Source of the DNA: DAIDKA01 sp036267975
Lineage (GTDB): Bacteria; Pseudomonadota; Gammaproteobacteria; Steroidobacterales; Steroidobacteraceae
Direction of reading: 5' to 3'
DNA: 64,000 bases
Assembly (NCBI GenBank): GCA_036267975.1
Contig: DATAVA010000027.1
Coordinates: 77,843-141,842, forward strand
Positions within the stretch are counted from its first letter, which is position 1. Each line of letters starts with the position of its first letter. The position numbers and the translations under genes were made by a program. Shown here piece by piece: positions 53,632 to 63,357 of the stretch. Under the pieces are notes generated by a model. The model searched no databases. It was not told the origin of the DNA and saw only the letters and a program-made list of their open reading frames with translations.

Positions 53632-53731
53632 AGCGCGGGCCTGACGCGGTCCGAAGCTGGGCGGTTGGGTAGATGCTGGCCTCTGCCGCGCAATAGACGT
53701 ATCGTGCGCGCTCAGGAAAAAGACCAACCCC

Positions 53732-55948
53732 ATGCGGACCAGGAAGATTCAGGACTACGGCACTGCAGTAGTGACGGTCATGGCGATGATCGCCCTGCAT
53801 GCATTGCTCATGCCCTGGGTGGGACCCTCGCACAACACCGCGTTCATGATCTGCGCGGTCGCCGTGACGTTGGCGACGGGCGGTCCGGGGCCGGCGATTC
53901 TCACCGCGGTGCTGGCGTTCGTGTGCGCCGTCACGCTGTTCGGCGATCCGGGCTCGCTGTCGGGGATGGGGCGTACCGGCTCCGACGTCACGGCGCTGAT
54001 GTACGCGATTTTGTGCGCCGTCATGATCGCCCTCGGGTCATGGCACGCGCGCCGCTCACGCGGTGAGCGCGAGGCCCACGCGCGCGACGTGCAGATGCTG
54101 GAGCTGGTCACGGACTGCTTTTTCGTCCTGGACCGGGAATGGCGCTTTACGCACATGAACGGTCCGGGCCTCAAATACTTCGACAAGCAGCCGCAGGACC
54201 TGCTCGGCAGGAGCATCTGGGAGGTTTTCCCCAGCGGCGTCGGCACGTCGGTCGATACTTTGTTCCGGGGCGTCGCCGCGAGCGGGGTGGCAGCCCGCAC
54301 CGAACTGGTGGGACCGCTGACGAACCGCTGGCTGGACGTGCGCGCCGTGCCCACCGGAACCAGCCTGATGGTCGTGTTCACGGATATCTCGCAGCGGCGC
54401 GTGGCCCAGGATGCCGCCCAGCACAACGCCGATTTTCTGCGCGTGGTGGCCGATTCCGTCAGTGTTCTCATTGCTTATCTGGACGGGCAGCGGCGCTATC
54501 GGTTTGTGAATCGCGGTTACGCGGACGCTTTTGGGTTCGATGCCGATGCGGCGTTGGGCAAGACGCATACCGAGTTGTGTGGCGCGGCTGCCTATGAGGC
54601 CATCCGCCAACCGCTGGATGATGGCTTTGCGGGCGAAGCGGTCAGCGATGAAATGCCCTTGCGTCTGGCGAACCTGGGCGAACGGCACCTGCTGGCGAGT
54701 TATCGTCCGGATCGGGATGAGTCAGGCCAGGTGCGCGGCGTGGTGCTCGCGCTGAGCGATATCACCGAGCGCGTGGAGGCGGAAATCGCCCTGCGTGAGG
54801 CCGATCGGCGCAAGGATGAATTTCTGGCGACGCTGGCCCACGAGCTGCGCAATCCGCTGGCGCCGATCATGAACTCCGTGCAGCTGCTGGGCGCCGATAC
54901 CGCGACGCGAACCAATGCCCGCGCCATCATCGACCGGCAGGTACGGCACATGGCACGCCTGGTGGATGATCTGCTGGATGTGTCGCGCATCACGCTCGGC
55001 CGCATCAACCTGCGGCGCGAGCGCGTGAGTGTCGCGCAGGTCGTGAGCCATGCGGTCGAGGCGAGTCGCCCGCTCATAGAGTCCTCGGGCCACGACTTCA
55101 AGGTGCAGCTGCCCGCCGAGGCGCTGATGGTGGATGCCGACCTCATGCGTCTGGCGCAGGCGGTCCTCAACCTGCTCAACAATGCCGCCAAGTACACTCC
55201 GGCGGGCGGGCGCATTGAGCTGAACGTCGCGCGGGCCGGCGATGCGGTCGTGATCGCCGTGACCGATACGGGCGTCGGCATTCCCGAGGCGATGCTGCCG
55301 CGGATCTTCGAGATGTTCGCGCAGGTGGACCGCGACCTCGCGCGCGCGCAAGGCGGGCTCGGCATCGGACTGACGCTGGCGGCGAAGCTCGTGAGCATGC
55401 ACGGCGGGATGCTCGAGGCGCACAGCGCGGGCCTCGGGCGCGGCAGTCGCTTCGAAATACGCATCCCCCTGGCGAGCGGCGCCAGTACCGGCACGGCACA
55501 GCTCGTGCCGCCAGCCACCGTGCTGCCGCAGGCGCGCCGGGTACTGGTCGTGGATGACAATGTCGACGCCGCCGAGAGCCTGAGTCTGCTGCTGCAGGCC
55601 GACGGCCACCATACCGAGCTGGCCCATGACGGGCTGGAGGCGGTGGCGGCGAGCGCGCGTTTCGCCCCCGACATCGTGCTGCTGGATATCGGCCTGCCCG
55701 GTCTGAACGGCTACGAGGCGGCCATGCGCATGCGCCAGGACAACGGCAACGGGACGCGACCGCGACCGACCCTGGTGGCGCTGACCGGCTGGGGACAGCA
55801 GCAGGATCGGGAGCGCGCGGCACAGGCCGGTTTTGACCTGCATCTGACCAAGCCCGTCGATCCGGCTGTCATAATGGCCTTGGCTCGCGACCCGCGAACA
55901 CCGACCCTGCAGCAGTATTCGCTGGCGCGCATCCGCACCCTGGGGTGA
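53732..55948 (+). CDS. Hybrid sensor histidine kinase/response regulator
   Basis: A 738-residue membrane kinase. The N-terminal 1-108 has four hydrophobic helices of the DUF4118/KdpD-transmembrane type; two PAS domains (about 120-220 and 235-350) follow, then HisKA with phospho-His in LATLAHELRNPLAPI, HATPase (NLLNNAAKYTP, DTGVGIP, GGLGIGLTLA) and a C-terminal receiver with VVDDNVDAAES and DIVLLDIGLPGLNG. AGGAAAAAG ribosome-binding site. No partner regulator is adjacent. The 100-base gap before it holds no recognised feature. Confidence 0.9.
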   Translation: MRTRKIQDYGTAVVTVMAMIALHALLMPWVGPSHNTAFMICAVAVTLATGGPGPAILTAVLAFVCAVTLFGDPGSLSGMGRTGSDVTALMYAILCAVMIALGSWHARRSRGEREAHARDVQMLELVTDCFFVLDREWRFTHMNGPGLKYFDKQPQDLLGRSIWEVFPSGVGTSVDTLFRGVAASGVAARTELVGPLTNRWLDVRAVPTGTSLMVVFTDISQRRVAQDAAQHNADFLRVVADSVSVLIAYLDGQRRYRFVNRGYADAFGFDADAALGKTHTELCGAAAYEAIRQPLDDGFAGEAVSDEMPLRLANLGERHLLASYRPDRDESGQVRGVVLALSDITERVEAEIALREADRRKDEFLATLAHELRNPLAPIMNSVQLLGADTATRTNARAIIDRQVRHMARLVDDLLDVSRITLGRINLRRERVSVAQVVSHAVEASRPLIESSGHDFKVQLPAEALMVDADLMRLAQAVLNLLNNAAKYTPAGGRIELNVARAGDAVVIAVTDTGVGIPEAMLPRIFEMFAQVDRDLARAQGGLGIGLTLAAKLVSMHGGMLEAHSAGLGRGSRFEIRIPLASGASTGTAQLVPPATVLPQARRVLVVDDNVDAAESLSLLLQADGHHTELAHDGLEAVAASARFAPDIVLLDIGLPGLNGYEAAMRMRQDNGNGTRPRPTLVALTGWGQQQDRERAAQAGFDLHLTKPVDPAVIMALARDPRTPTLQQYSLARIRTLG

Positions 55949-55966
55949 TCCGGCGCGCGCTTCCGT

Positions 55967-55972
55967 TATACT
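55967..55972 (+). promoter_or_regulatory. Candidate -10 box for tRNA-Leu
   Basis: TATACT 31 bases before tRNA-Leu, followed by a GC-rich stretch; no clear -35 is visible at 16-18 bases upstream. Confidence 0.3.
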
Positions 55973-56002
55973 TGGCGGCCCGGCTGGCCTTAACAACCGC
56001 AG

Positions 56003-56087
<85 letters not shown>

Positions 56088-56120
56088 GGCCGGTTCGTTT
56101 CAAAACAGGATTTTAGTGGT

Positions 56121-57446
56121 ATGCAGGTATCTTTGACCGCGATGGGTGGACTTGAACGCCGCCTGGAAGTTGCCGTTCCCGCTGCCGACGTGACCAGCGA
56201 AATCGAAAGCCGGCTCAAGCAGCTGGCCCGGACTTCCCGTCTGAAGGGCTTCCGTCCCGGCAAGGCGCCGTTGCCGGTCGTGCGCAAGCAATTCGGGGAC
56301 CAGGTTCGCGCCGAGGTCGTCAGCGACATCATGCGCAAGTCGTTCGCCGAGGCGGTCTCGAAGGAACAGCTGACGCCGGCCGCAGGTCCGCGCATCGAGC
56401 CGATCGCCCTGGACCCCGGCTCGGACCTCAAGTACGCGGCCGTGTTCGAGGTGATGCCCGAGGTGAAGGTGGCGCCCTTTGCGGCCATCCAGATTCAGCG
56501 CCCAAGCGCCGCAGTCACCGAAGCCGACGTGGACGCCATGATCGAGTCGATGCGCCGGCAGCGCCCCGAGTTCAAGGAGGTCTCCCGCGTCGCCCAGAGC
56601 ACGGATCGGGTGACGGTGGATTACGACGGCACGGTGGGCGCAGAGGCCTTTGAGGCCGGTCAGGGGCGCGATGTGCCCTTCGTCATCGGCGCCGGGCAGG
56701 TGTTGCCGCAGTTCGACCAGGCGGCCCTCGGAGCCGCCGCGGGTGAAACCCGCGAGGTCACGATCAGCTACCCGGAGAACCACGGCTCGAAGGCGCTGGC
56801 CGGCAAAACGGCCCAGTTCAAGCTGACGGTCAAAAAGATCGAGGAACAGCGGCTGCCGCCGGTCGATGATGAGTTCTGCCGCGCCTACGGGGTGGAAGAG
56901 GGCGGCATCGACATGCTGCGCACCGAAGTGCGTGCCAGCATGGAGCGCGAGATGAACTCGGTGATCCGCGGCCGGGTCCGCAACCAGGTCATGGAAGCGC
57001 TGTATCGCAACAATCCCCTGGAAGTGCCCAAGGCGCTGGTCGACGACACGGCCCAGCAGATGCAGATGGATGCCGGCCGGCGTGCCGGTGCGCGCGAGGC
57101 CAGCCAGCTGCCGCCGCGTGCCCAGTTCCTCGATGCCGCCCGCCAGCGCGTGGCCTTGGGGATGGTCATGGGCGAAATCGTCCGCAGTCTGTCACTGACG
57201 CTCGACCGTGCGCGGCTGCAGACCCGCGTGGACGACCTCGTGGCCTCGTTCCCGAATCCCGAGGAGACGCGCCGCTCGTACCTGTCCAATCCGGAGGCGA
57301 TGCGCCAGATTGAGTCGGCGGTCCTTGAAGATCAGGCAATTGATGCCATAGTGGAAAAGGCCAACCTCACCGAGCAGCCGGCTTCGTTCCGGGAGCTGAC
57401 GGGATTTGGCCAGAATGCAGACATTAGCGGGAGTTCTGCGACATGA
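56121..57446 (+). CDS. tig: Trigger factor
   Basis: A ribosome-bound chaperone and prolyl isomerase. It has 441 residues. The ribosome-binding signature is present as RTSRLKGFRPGKAPLPVV (residues about 37-54, containing the GFRxGKxP loop); then an FKBP-type PPIase domain (about 150-240) and the helical C-terminal arms. The ATG at 56121 is where family homology starts. The stop overlaps the clpP ATG. Confidence 0.95.
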   Translation: MQVSLTAMGGLERRLEVAVPAADVTSEIESRLKQLARTSRLKGFRPGKAPLPVVRKQFGDQVRAEVVSDIMRKSFAEAVSKEQLTPAAGPRIEPIALDPGSDLKYAAVFEVMPEVKVAPFAAIQIQRPSAAVTEADVDAMIESMRRQRPEFKEVSRVAQSTDRVTVDYDGTVGAEAFEAGQGRDVPFVIGAGQVLPQFDQAALGAAAGETREVTISYPENHGSKALAGKTAQFKLTVKKIEEQRLPPVDDEFCRAYGVEEGGIDMLRTEVRASMEREMNSVIRGRVRNQVMEALYRNNPLEVPKALVDDTAQQMQMDAGRRAGAREASQLPPRAQFLDAARQRVALGMVMGEIVRSLSLTLDRARLQTRVDDLVASFPNPEETRRSYLSNPEAMRQIESAVLEDQAIDAIVEKANLTEQPASFRELTGFGQNADISGSSAT

Positions 57447-58072
57447 ATGAGCGTGGCTTGAATCTGGTTCCGATGGTCGTCGAACAGACGGCTCGTGGCG
57501 AACGTGCCTATGACATCTACTCCCGGCTGCTCAAGGACCGACTGATTTTCGTGGTCGGGCCTATCGATGACTACATGGCCAACATCGTGGTGGCGCAGCT
57601 GCTGTTCCTGGAGTCGGAGAATCCGGAAAAAGAGATCAACCTGTACATCAACTCGCCGGGTGGCGTGGTGACATCGGGTCTGGCGATCTACGACACCATG
57701 CAGTTCATCAAGCCGGATGTCAGCACCATCTGCACCGGCCAGGCGGCCAGCATGGGCGCCGTCCTGCTCGCCGCGGGCGCGAAGGGCAAGCGCTACTGCC
57801 TGCCGCATGCGCGCGTGATGATCCACCAGCCGCTCGGCGGCGTACAAGGCCAGGCGAGCGACATGGAGATCCACGTGCGTGAGACGCTGGGTATTCGCGA
57901 CCGACTGAACAAGATCCTGGCCAAGCACACCGGCCAGAGCGTGGAAAAGATCAAGCTCGACACCGACCGGGACAATTTCCTCAGTGCCACCGATGCCGTG
58001 GATTATGGCTTGATCGACAAGATTCTGGAGAAACGGGGCGAGCCGGCGCCCGGTTCCAGTGCGAATAAGTGA
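57443..58072 (+). CDS. clpP: ATP-dependent Clp protease proteolytic subunit
   Basis: A tetradecameric serine protease partner of ClpX/ClpA. The protein has 209 residues. The active site is S103 (QAASMGA) and H128 (MIHQPLGG), with the Asp in the C-terminal DRDNF region. Overlaps tig by four bases (ATGA). A 9-base direct repeat TTTAAGCAC lies just after the stop. Confidence 0.96.
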   Translation: MNERGLNLVPMVVEQTARGERAYDIYSRLLKDRLIFVVGPIDDYMANIVVAQLLFLESENPEKEINLYINSPGGVVTSGLAIYDTMQFIKPDVSTICTGQAASMGAVLLAAGAKGKRYCLPHARVMIHQPLGGVQGQASDMEIHVRETLGIRDRLNKILAKHTGQSVEKIKLDTDRDNFLSATDAVDYGLIDKILEKRGEPAPGSSANK

Positions 58073-58143
58073 CTTTAAGCACCCCTTTAAGCACTAATAC
58101 TGAGAGCGACAGCACATCGCGGTACCGGCATGGCGTCGCTGCT

Positions 58144-58173
58144 TTGCCTGTGGCCTCAGGCGCGTGCTATAAA
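58144..58173 (+). promoter_or_regulatory. Candidate sigma70 promoter for clpX
   Basis: TTGCCT (58144-58149) and TATAAA (58168-58173) with an 18-base spacer in the 159-base gap between clpP and clpX. Confidence 0.5.
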
Positions 58174-58231
58174 GAAATTGCCCCTGTCTGTGGGGGTTTC
58201 TCCTGCGGCGCCATTGCAGCACGAGGGTTAG

Positions 58232-59524
58232 ATGACTGAAGATTCCCGCGGCCGTCACGATGACGGCAAACTGTTGTACTGCTCGTTCTGCGGGAAGAGC
58301 CAGCACGAGGTGCGCAAGCTCATCGCTGGGCCCTCGGTGTTCGTCTGTGACGAATGCGTCGAGCTGTGCAATGACATCATCCGCGAGGAGCTCGAGGATC
58401 GGGCCGAACGTGCCCGCGACAAGCTCCCCAAGCCCCATGAGATCAAGAAGGTCCTTGACGAGTACGTCATCGGCCAGGACCGCGCCAAGAAGGTGCTGTC
58501 CGTATCGGTCTACAACCACTACAAGCGTCTGCAGAGTCGCACCGGCACGCCCCGCAAGGACGAAGTCGAGATCACCAAGAGCAACATCTTGATGATCGGT
58601 CCGACCGGGTGCGGCAAGACGCTGCTGGCGGAGACCCTCGCGCGGCTGCTGAATGTTCCGTTCACGATCGCCGATGCGACCACGCTCACCGAAGCGGGTT
58701 ATGTGGGCGAGGATGTGGAGAACATCATCCAGAAGCTGCTGCAGAAATGCGATTACGATGTGGAGAAGGCGCAGACGGGTATCGTCTACATCGATGAAAT
58801 CGACAAGATCTCGCGTAAGTCCGACAACCCCTCGATCACGCGCGACGTATCCGGCGAGGGCGTACAGCAGGCGCTGCTGAAGCTCATCGAGGGCACGGTG
58901 GCGTCGGTTCCGCCCCAGGGCGGTCGCAAGCATCCGCAGCAGGAATTCCTGCAGGTGGATACGACGAATATCCTGTTCATTGTGGGCGGCGCATTTGCCG
59001 GGCTGGAGAAAATCATCCAGAACCGCACCCAAAAGGGCGGCATCGGCTTCACCTCTGAAGTGCGCGACGTGCGTGATCGCCCGCACGGCAGCGATCTGTT
59101 CCATGATGTGGAACCGGAAGATCTCATCAAGTTCGGGCTGATCCCCGAGTTCGTGGGCCGTCTGCCGGTGGTGGCGACTCTCGATGAGCTCGATGAGGCC
59201 GCACTGATCTCCATCCTCACCGAGCCGCGCAATGCGCTGACCAAGCAGTATCGGCGCCTGTTCGAGATGGAAGGCGCCGAGCTTGAGTTCAGGGAAGAGG
59301 CGTTGCGGGCGGTGGCGCATCGAGCCATGCAGCGCAAGACCGGCGCGCGTGGCCTGCGCACCATCCTGGAGACGGCACTGCTGGATATGATGTACGACCT
59401 GCCGACGCTGCGTAACGTGCAGAAGGTCGTCGTCGATGAGACCGTCATCGAGGGGCAGTCCAAGCCATACGTGGTATATCGAACTGAAGAAGAACCGCGG
59501 CGAGCCTCCGGCAGCGCACACTGA
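58232..59524 (+). CDS. clpX: ATP-dependent Clp protease ATP-binding subunit ClpX
   Basis: A AAA+ unfoldase that feeds ClpP. It has 430 residues. The N-terminal zinc-binding domain uses C17, C20, C39 and C42; Walker A GPTGCGKT begins at 123; Walker B IVYIDEID follows; and a sensor-2-type GARGLRTILE is near the C-terminus. The candidate promoter upstream allows expression apart from tig-clpP. Confidence 0.97.
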   Translation: MTEDSRGRHDDGKLLYCSFCGKSQHEVRKLIAGPSVFVCDECVELCNDIIREELEDRAERARDKLPKPHEIKKVLDEYVIGQDRAKKVLSVSVYNHYKRLQSRTGTPRKDEVEITKSNILMIGPTGCGKTLLAETLARLLNVPFTIADATTLTEAGYVGEDVENIIQKLLQKCDYDVEKAQTGIVYIDEIDKISRKSDNPSITRDVSGEGVQQALLKLIEGTVASVPPQGGRKHPQQEFLQVDTTNILFIVGGAFAGLEKIIQNRTQKGGIGFTSEVRDVRDRPHGSDLFHDVEPEDLIKFGLIPEFVGRLPVVATLDELDEAALISILTEPRNALTKQYRRLFEMEGAELEFREEALRAVAHRAMQRKTGARGLRTILETALLDMMYDLPTLRNVQKVVVDETVIEGQSKPYVVYRTEEEPRRASGSAH

Positions 59525-59556
59525 ACCGTGCGCTGACCACACTTTCGGGCACCGCG

Positions 59557-59596
59557 CTTGAAACGGCGTGGCGCAGGCCCAAATCCCCGTTATATT
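59557..59596 (+). promoter_or_regulatory. Possible heat-shock-like promoter for lon
   Basis: CTTGAAA at 59557-59563 and CCCCGTTATATT at 59585-59596 resemble sigma32 elements, but the 21-base gap between them is longer than normal. The TATATT could also act as a sigma70 -10 box. Confidence 0.3.
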
Positions 59597-59670
59597 AGAC
59601 ACGTGACAGGTACGCCGGGCACTGCCGCCCCCGTGCATGCCTTAACCTTTGCATCAGCGAGGAATGAACC

Positions 59671-62112
59671 ATGACCGAACCGGTCTCCACGATCCCCGCG
59701 GCAGCCACCGCCCAGAGCGTGCCCGTGCTGCCGCTGCGGGACGTCGTCGTCTACCCGCACATGGTCATCCCGCTGTTCGTCGGCCGGGAGAAATCCATCC
59801 AGGCGCTGGATGTCGCCATGCGGGGTGACAAGCGCATCATGCTCATCGCGCAGAAGCAGGCCGATGTGGATGATCCGAAGGTCGAGGACCTCTATCGCAT
59901 CGGCACCATCGCCACCATTCTGCAGCTGCTGAAACTGCCGGACGGGACGGTCAAGGTGCTGGTCGAAGGCGTCGATCGCGCGCGCATCGACAAGCTCGAA
60001 GCCGGGGACTACTACAGTGCCGACGTCACCACGCAATCGGACGGGGAAACCTACGATGAGCGTGAAATGGACGTGCTCGGCCGCTCGGTGATCTCGCAGT
60101 TCGAGCAGTACGTGAAACTGAACAAGAAGGTGCCCCCGGAGGTGCTGACGGCGCTGGCGGGTATCGACCATGCGGGGCGGCTGGCCGACACCGTCGCCGC
60201 GCACATGTCGCTGAAGCTCGGCGAGAAGCAGAAGGTTCTGGAGATCCTGGACGTGCGCAAGCGCCTCGAACATATCCTGGTCGCCATCGAAGGCGAGATG
60301 GATGTGCTGCAGATCGAGAAGCGCATCCGCGGTCGCGTCAAGGCGCAGATGGAGAAGTCGCAGCGCGAGTACTACCTGAATGAGCAGATGAAGGCCATTC
60401 AGAAGGAACTCGGCGAAATGGACGAGGGCGGCAACGAGCTCACGGACCTGGAGCAGAAGATCGCCAAGGCCGGCATGCCCAAGGAGGCCCGCGAGAAGGC
60501 CGGCGCCGAACTGAACAAGCTGAAGATGATGTCGCCGATGTCGGCGGAGGCGACGGTCGTCCGCAACTACATTGACTGGCTGGTGAAGGTGCCGTGGAAG
60601 AAGCGCACCAAGATCCTCAAGGACATCGCCAAGGCCGAATCCGTGCTGGACGAGGACCACTTCGGCCTGGAGAAGGTCAAGGAGCGCATCGTCGAGTACC
60701 TGGCCGTGCAGCATCGCGTCGAGAAGCTGCGCGGACCGATCCTGTGCCTGGTCGGCCCCCCCGGGGTCGGCAAGACCTCGCTGGGTCAGAGCATCGCGCG
60801 CGCGACGAACCGCAAGTTCGTGCGCATGTCGCTGGGCGGGGTACGCGATGAGGCCGAGATCCGCGGCCATCGGCGCACCTACATCGGCTCGATGCCCGGC
60901 AAGATCGTGCAGAACATGGCCAAGGCCGGGGTCCATAACCCGTTATTCCTGCTCGATGAAGTCGACAAGATGTCGATGGACTTTCGCGGCGATCCCTCCT
61001 CGGCGCTGCTCGAAGTGCTCGACCCCGAGCAGAACGCGACCTTCAACGATCATTACCTGGAGGTCGACCTGGATCTGTCCGAGGTGATGTTCGTCTGCAC
61101 GGCGAATACGCTGAATATCCCCGGTCCGCTGCTGGATCGCATGGAAGTCATTCGTCTGCCGGGCTACACCGAAGATGAGAAGATGAACATCGGCCGGCGC
61201 TATCTCGTGCCCAAGCAGATGAAGGCGAATGGGCTGAGGGACGATGAGCTGAAGGTGTCCGACCCGGCGCTGCTGGACATCGTGCGGCACTACACGCGCG
61301 AGGCCGGTGTGCGTAACTTCGAGCGCGAAATCGCCAAGATCGGCCGCAAGTCGGTGAAGCAGCTGCTGCTCGAGGACAAGGAGCAGAAGGCCATTTCGGT
61401 GACCCCGCGCAACCTGGAGAAGTTCCTGGGCGTGAAGCGCTTCCGCTACGGCAAGGCCGAGGACAGCGACCGCATCGGTCAGGTCACGGGCCTTGCCTGG
61501 ACGGAAGTCGGCGGTGAGCTGCTGACGATTGAAGCGGCCATCGTGCCGGGCAAGGGCAAGCTGCAGCACACCGGCCATCTGGGCGAGGTGATGCAGGAGT
61601 CGATTCAGGCGGCGATGACCGTGGTGCGCAGCCGCAGCCAGGTGCTGGGTCTGGAGCAGGACTTCTACCAGAAGAACGACATCCACCTGCACATGCCCGA
61701 AGGGGCGACGCCGAAGGATGGTCCGAGCGCGGGCGTCGGCATGTGTACCGCGCTGGTTTCGGCGCTGACGCGCATCGCGGTGAAGTCGGATGTGGCGATG
61801 ACCGGTGAGATCACGCTGCGCGGGGAAGTGCTGCCCATCGGCGGCCTGAAGGAAAAGCTGCTTGCGGCCCATCGTGGGGGCATCAAGACCGTGCTCATCC
61901 CGGATGAGAACGTGAAGGATCTGACCGAGATCCCGGACAACATCAAGGGCAATCTCAACATCAGGCCCGTGAAGTGGATTGATGAGGTATTGCAGATCGC
62001 GCTGGTGAGTCAGCCGGTTCCGCTGGTGGCGGCGGTACCGGTGGCCCCGGTGGAAGCCAAGCCCGCGCGCCGCGCGGCGCGGCGCGCCCTGAAGCCCTCA
62101 TCGGCACACTAG
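59671..62112 (+). CDS. lon: Lon protease
   Basis: An ATP-dependent protease for misfolded and regulatory proteins. It has 813 residues. The N-terminal LON substrate-binding domain starts LPLRDVVVYPHM; Walker A GPPGVGKTS begins at 362; the proteolytic Ser-Lys dyad is S686 (DGPSAGV) and K729 (GGLKEK). The C-terminus has an Ala/Arg-rich tail. In many relatives hupB follows lon; here a HAD phosphatase does. Confidence 0.96.
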   Translation: MTEPVSTIPAAATAQSVPVLPLRDVVVYPHMVIPLFVGREKSIQALDVAMRGDKRIMLIAQKQADVDDPKVEDLYRIGTIATILQLLKLPDGTVKVLVEGVDRARIDKLEAGDYYSADVTTQSDGETYDEREMDVLGRSVISQFEQYVKLNKKVPPEVLTALAGIDHAGRLADTVAAHMSLKLGEKQKVLEILDVRKRLEHILVAIEGEMDVLQIEKRIRGRVKAQMEKSQREYYLNEQMKAIQKELGEMDEGGNELTDLEQKIAKAGMPKEAREKAGAELNKLKMMSPMSAEATVVRNYIDWLVKVPWKKRTKILKDIAKAESVLDEDHFGLEKVKERIVEYLAVQHRVEKLRGPILCLVGPPGVGKTSLGQSIARATNRKFVRMSLGGVRDEAEIRGHRRTYIGSMPGKIVQNMAKAGVHNPLFLLDEVDKMSMDFRGDPSSALLEVLDPEQNATFNDHYLEVDLDLSEVMFVCTANTLNIPGPLLDRMEVIRLPGYTEDEKMNIGRRYLVPKQMKANGLRDDELKVSDPALLDIVRHYTREAGVRNFEREIAKIGRKSVKQLLLEDKEQKAISVTPRNLEKFLGVKRFRYGKAEDSDRIGQVTGLAWTEVGGELLTIEAAIVPGKGKLQHTGHLGEVMQESIQAAMTVVRSRSQVLGLEQDFYQKNDIHLHMPEGATPKDGPSAGVGMCTALVSALTRIAVKSDVAMTGEITLRGEVLPIGGLKEKLLAAHRGGIKTVLIPDENVKDLTEIPDNIKGNLNIRPVKWIDEVLQIALVSQPVPLVAAVPVAPVEAKPARRAARRALKPSSAH

Positions 62113-62137
62113 GCAAGGCAGTCGCGCGACGGCGGGC

Positions 62138-62809
62138 ATGAAGCACTTCGACGCCGTCATTTTCGACATGGATGGCACGCTGCTCGATACCGAGCGTGTC
62201 GCACAGCAGGCCTTCTTTACGGCCTGCGATGAGCGGGGCGTTGCGCCGCGCATGGATCTGCTGCTGCGCTGCGTCGGTGCCGCGGAGCCGATCGCCCGCG
62301 CCGTGATCCAGGAGGGTTATGGCGCCGCGCTCGATTCCGACGCGTTCTTCGAGGCCTGGAGTCGGCACTTCGCGCGCGTGAGCCAGGTGACCCCGGCGCC
62401 CCTGAAGGAGGGCGCCGTGGCGCTGCTCGATGCCGTGGCCGAGCTGGGCCTGCCGATGGCCATCGCGACCTCCTCGGGCACGCTCCACGCGCTGGAAAAG
62501 CTGCGCCACGCGGGCCTTCTGCAGCGCTTCAAGGCCGTCATCGGCGCCGATCAGGTCAGCCGCCCGAAGCCGGATCCTGAGGTTTACCTGAAGGCGGCCG
62601 GCTCGCTCGGTGTCGAGCCGCGCGCCTGTCTGGCGGTCGAGGACTCCGAGTACGGGGTGCGCGCGGCGCATGCCGCCGGCATGACGGTGATCCAGGTCCC
62701 GGATATGACCCAGCCGACGGCGGATCTGCGCGCCCTCGGCCATATCGTGCTGACCTCGCTGCGCGAGGTGGCCGGCTATCCCTTTGCGACGGATGACATC
62801 CATGGCTGA
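62138..62809 (+). CDS. HAD-IA phosphatase (beta-phosphoglucomutase-like)
   Basis: A 223-residue haloacid dehalogenase phosphatase: motif I FDMDGTLLDTE (D10, D12), motif II ATSSGT, motif III KPDPEVY and motif IV VEDSEYGVRAAHAAG. A helical cap is inserted after motif I. Broad sugar-phosphate or nucleotide phosphatase; the substrate is not evident. 25 bases after lon and overlapping the next gene by eight. Confidence 0.88.
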   Translation: MKHFDAVIFDMDGTLLDTERVAQQAFFTACDERGVAPRMDLLLRCVGAAEPIARAVIQEGYGAALDSDAFFEAWSRHFARVSQVTPAPLKEGAVALLDAVAELGLPMAIATSSGTLHALEKLRHAGLLQRFKAVIGADQVSRPKPDPEVYLKAAGSLGVEPRACLAVEDSEYGVRAAHAAGMTVIQVPDMTQPTADLRALGHIVLTSLREVAGYPFATDDIHG

Positions 62810-63332
62810 AGTTGAGATTCACACCTCCCACGAAGGCGGCGGGGACGCCTTCACCAAGGGGGTCAGCGTCATGGTGGGCGTCATCGGCATCGTGCTCGCC
62901 TTCGTCACCATTGCCTCCCATCGCGCCCACACCGCCGCCGTGATTCATCGCACCGAGGCGAACGACCAGTGGTCGTTCTACGAGGCGAAGAAGGAGCGGG
63001 AGCACCTGATGGAGGTGGCCGCGGGCCTGCTCGGCGTGGTCCAGACGACGCAGGCGGACAAGGCCCGGGTATTGGCCGATCAGTACGCGAAGCAACGCGA
63101 CCGCTATGCCGCCGAAGCCGCTCCTATCCAGGAGCAGGCCAAGGCACGCGAGGCGCAAAGTGCGCGCGAGGAGGCGCGGGGGCTGCGCCTGGATCTGGGC
63201 GAGGGGCTGCTGGAACTCGGGCTGGTACTGACTTCCCTGTACTTCCTGGCCCGCAAGCGCTTGTTTCCGATCATCGGGATATTGGCAGCCGCCGCCGGCG
63301 CGATCGTCGCCGCGACCAATTTCCTCGCCTAG
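62802..63332 (+). CDS. DUF4337 family membrane protein
   Basis: A 176-residue protein of unknown function: an N-terminal membrane helix (about 20-38), a long charged helical stretch likely to form a coiled coil (about 48-125), then two hydrophobic segments at the C-terminus. The pattern NDQWSFYEAKKEREHL is typical of DUF4337. The ATG at 62802 overlaps the end of the HAD gene. Confidence 0.8.
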   Translation: MAEVEIHTSHEGGGDAFTKGVSVMVGVIGIVLAFVTIASHRAHTAAVIHRTEANDQWSFYEAKKEREHLMEVAAGLLGVVQTTQADKARVLADQYAKQRDRYAAEAAPIQEQAKAREAQSAREEARGLRLDLGEGLLELGLVLTSLYFLARKRLFPIIGILAAAAGAIVAATNFLA

Positions 63333-63357
63333 GGGCGCGTGCTAAATTGCCACTATC

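Noticed and set aside
51946..53733. A 595-codon minus-strand frame opposite the ThDP enzyme
   Set aside because: The plus-strand protein has all ThDP motifs. The antisense reading shows none.
58180..58200. CCCC...GGGG mini-hairpin followed by GTTTCT before clpX
   Set aside because: The stem is only four or five base pairs and lies downstream of the candidate clpX promoter, so a terminator call is not supported.
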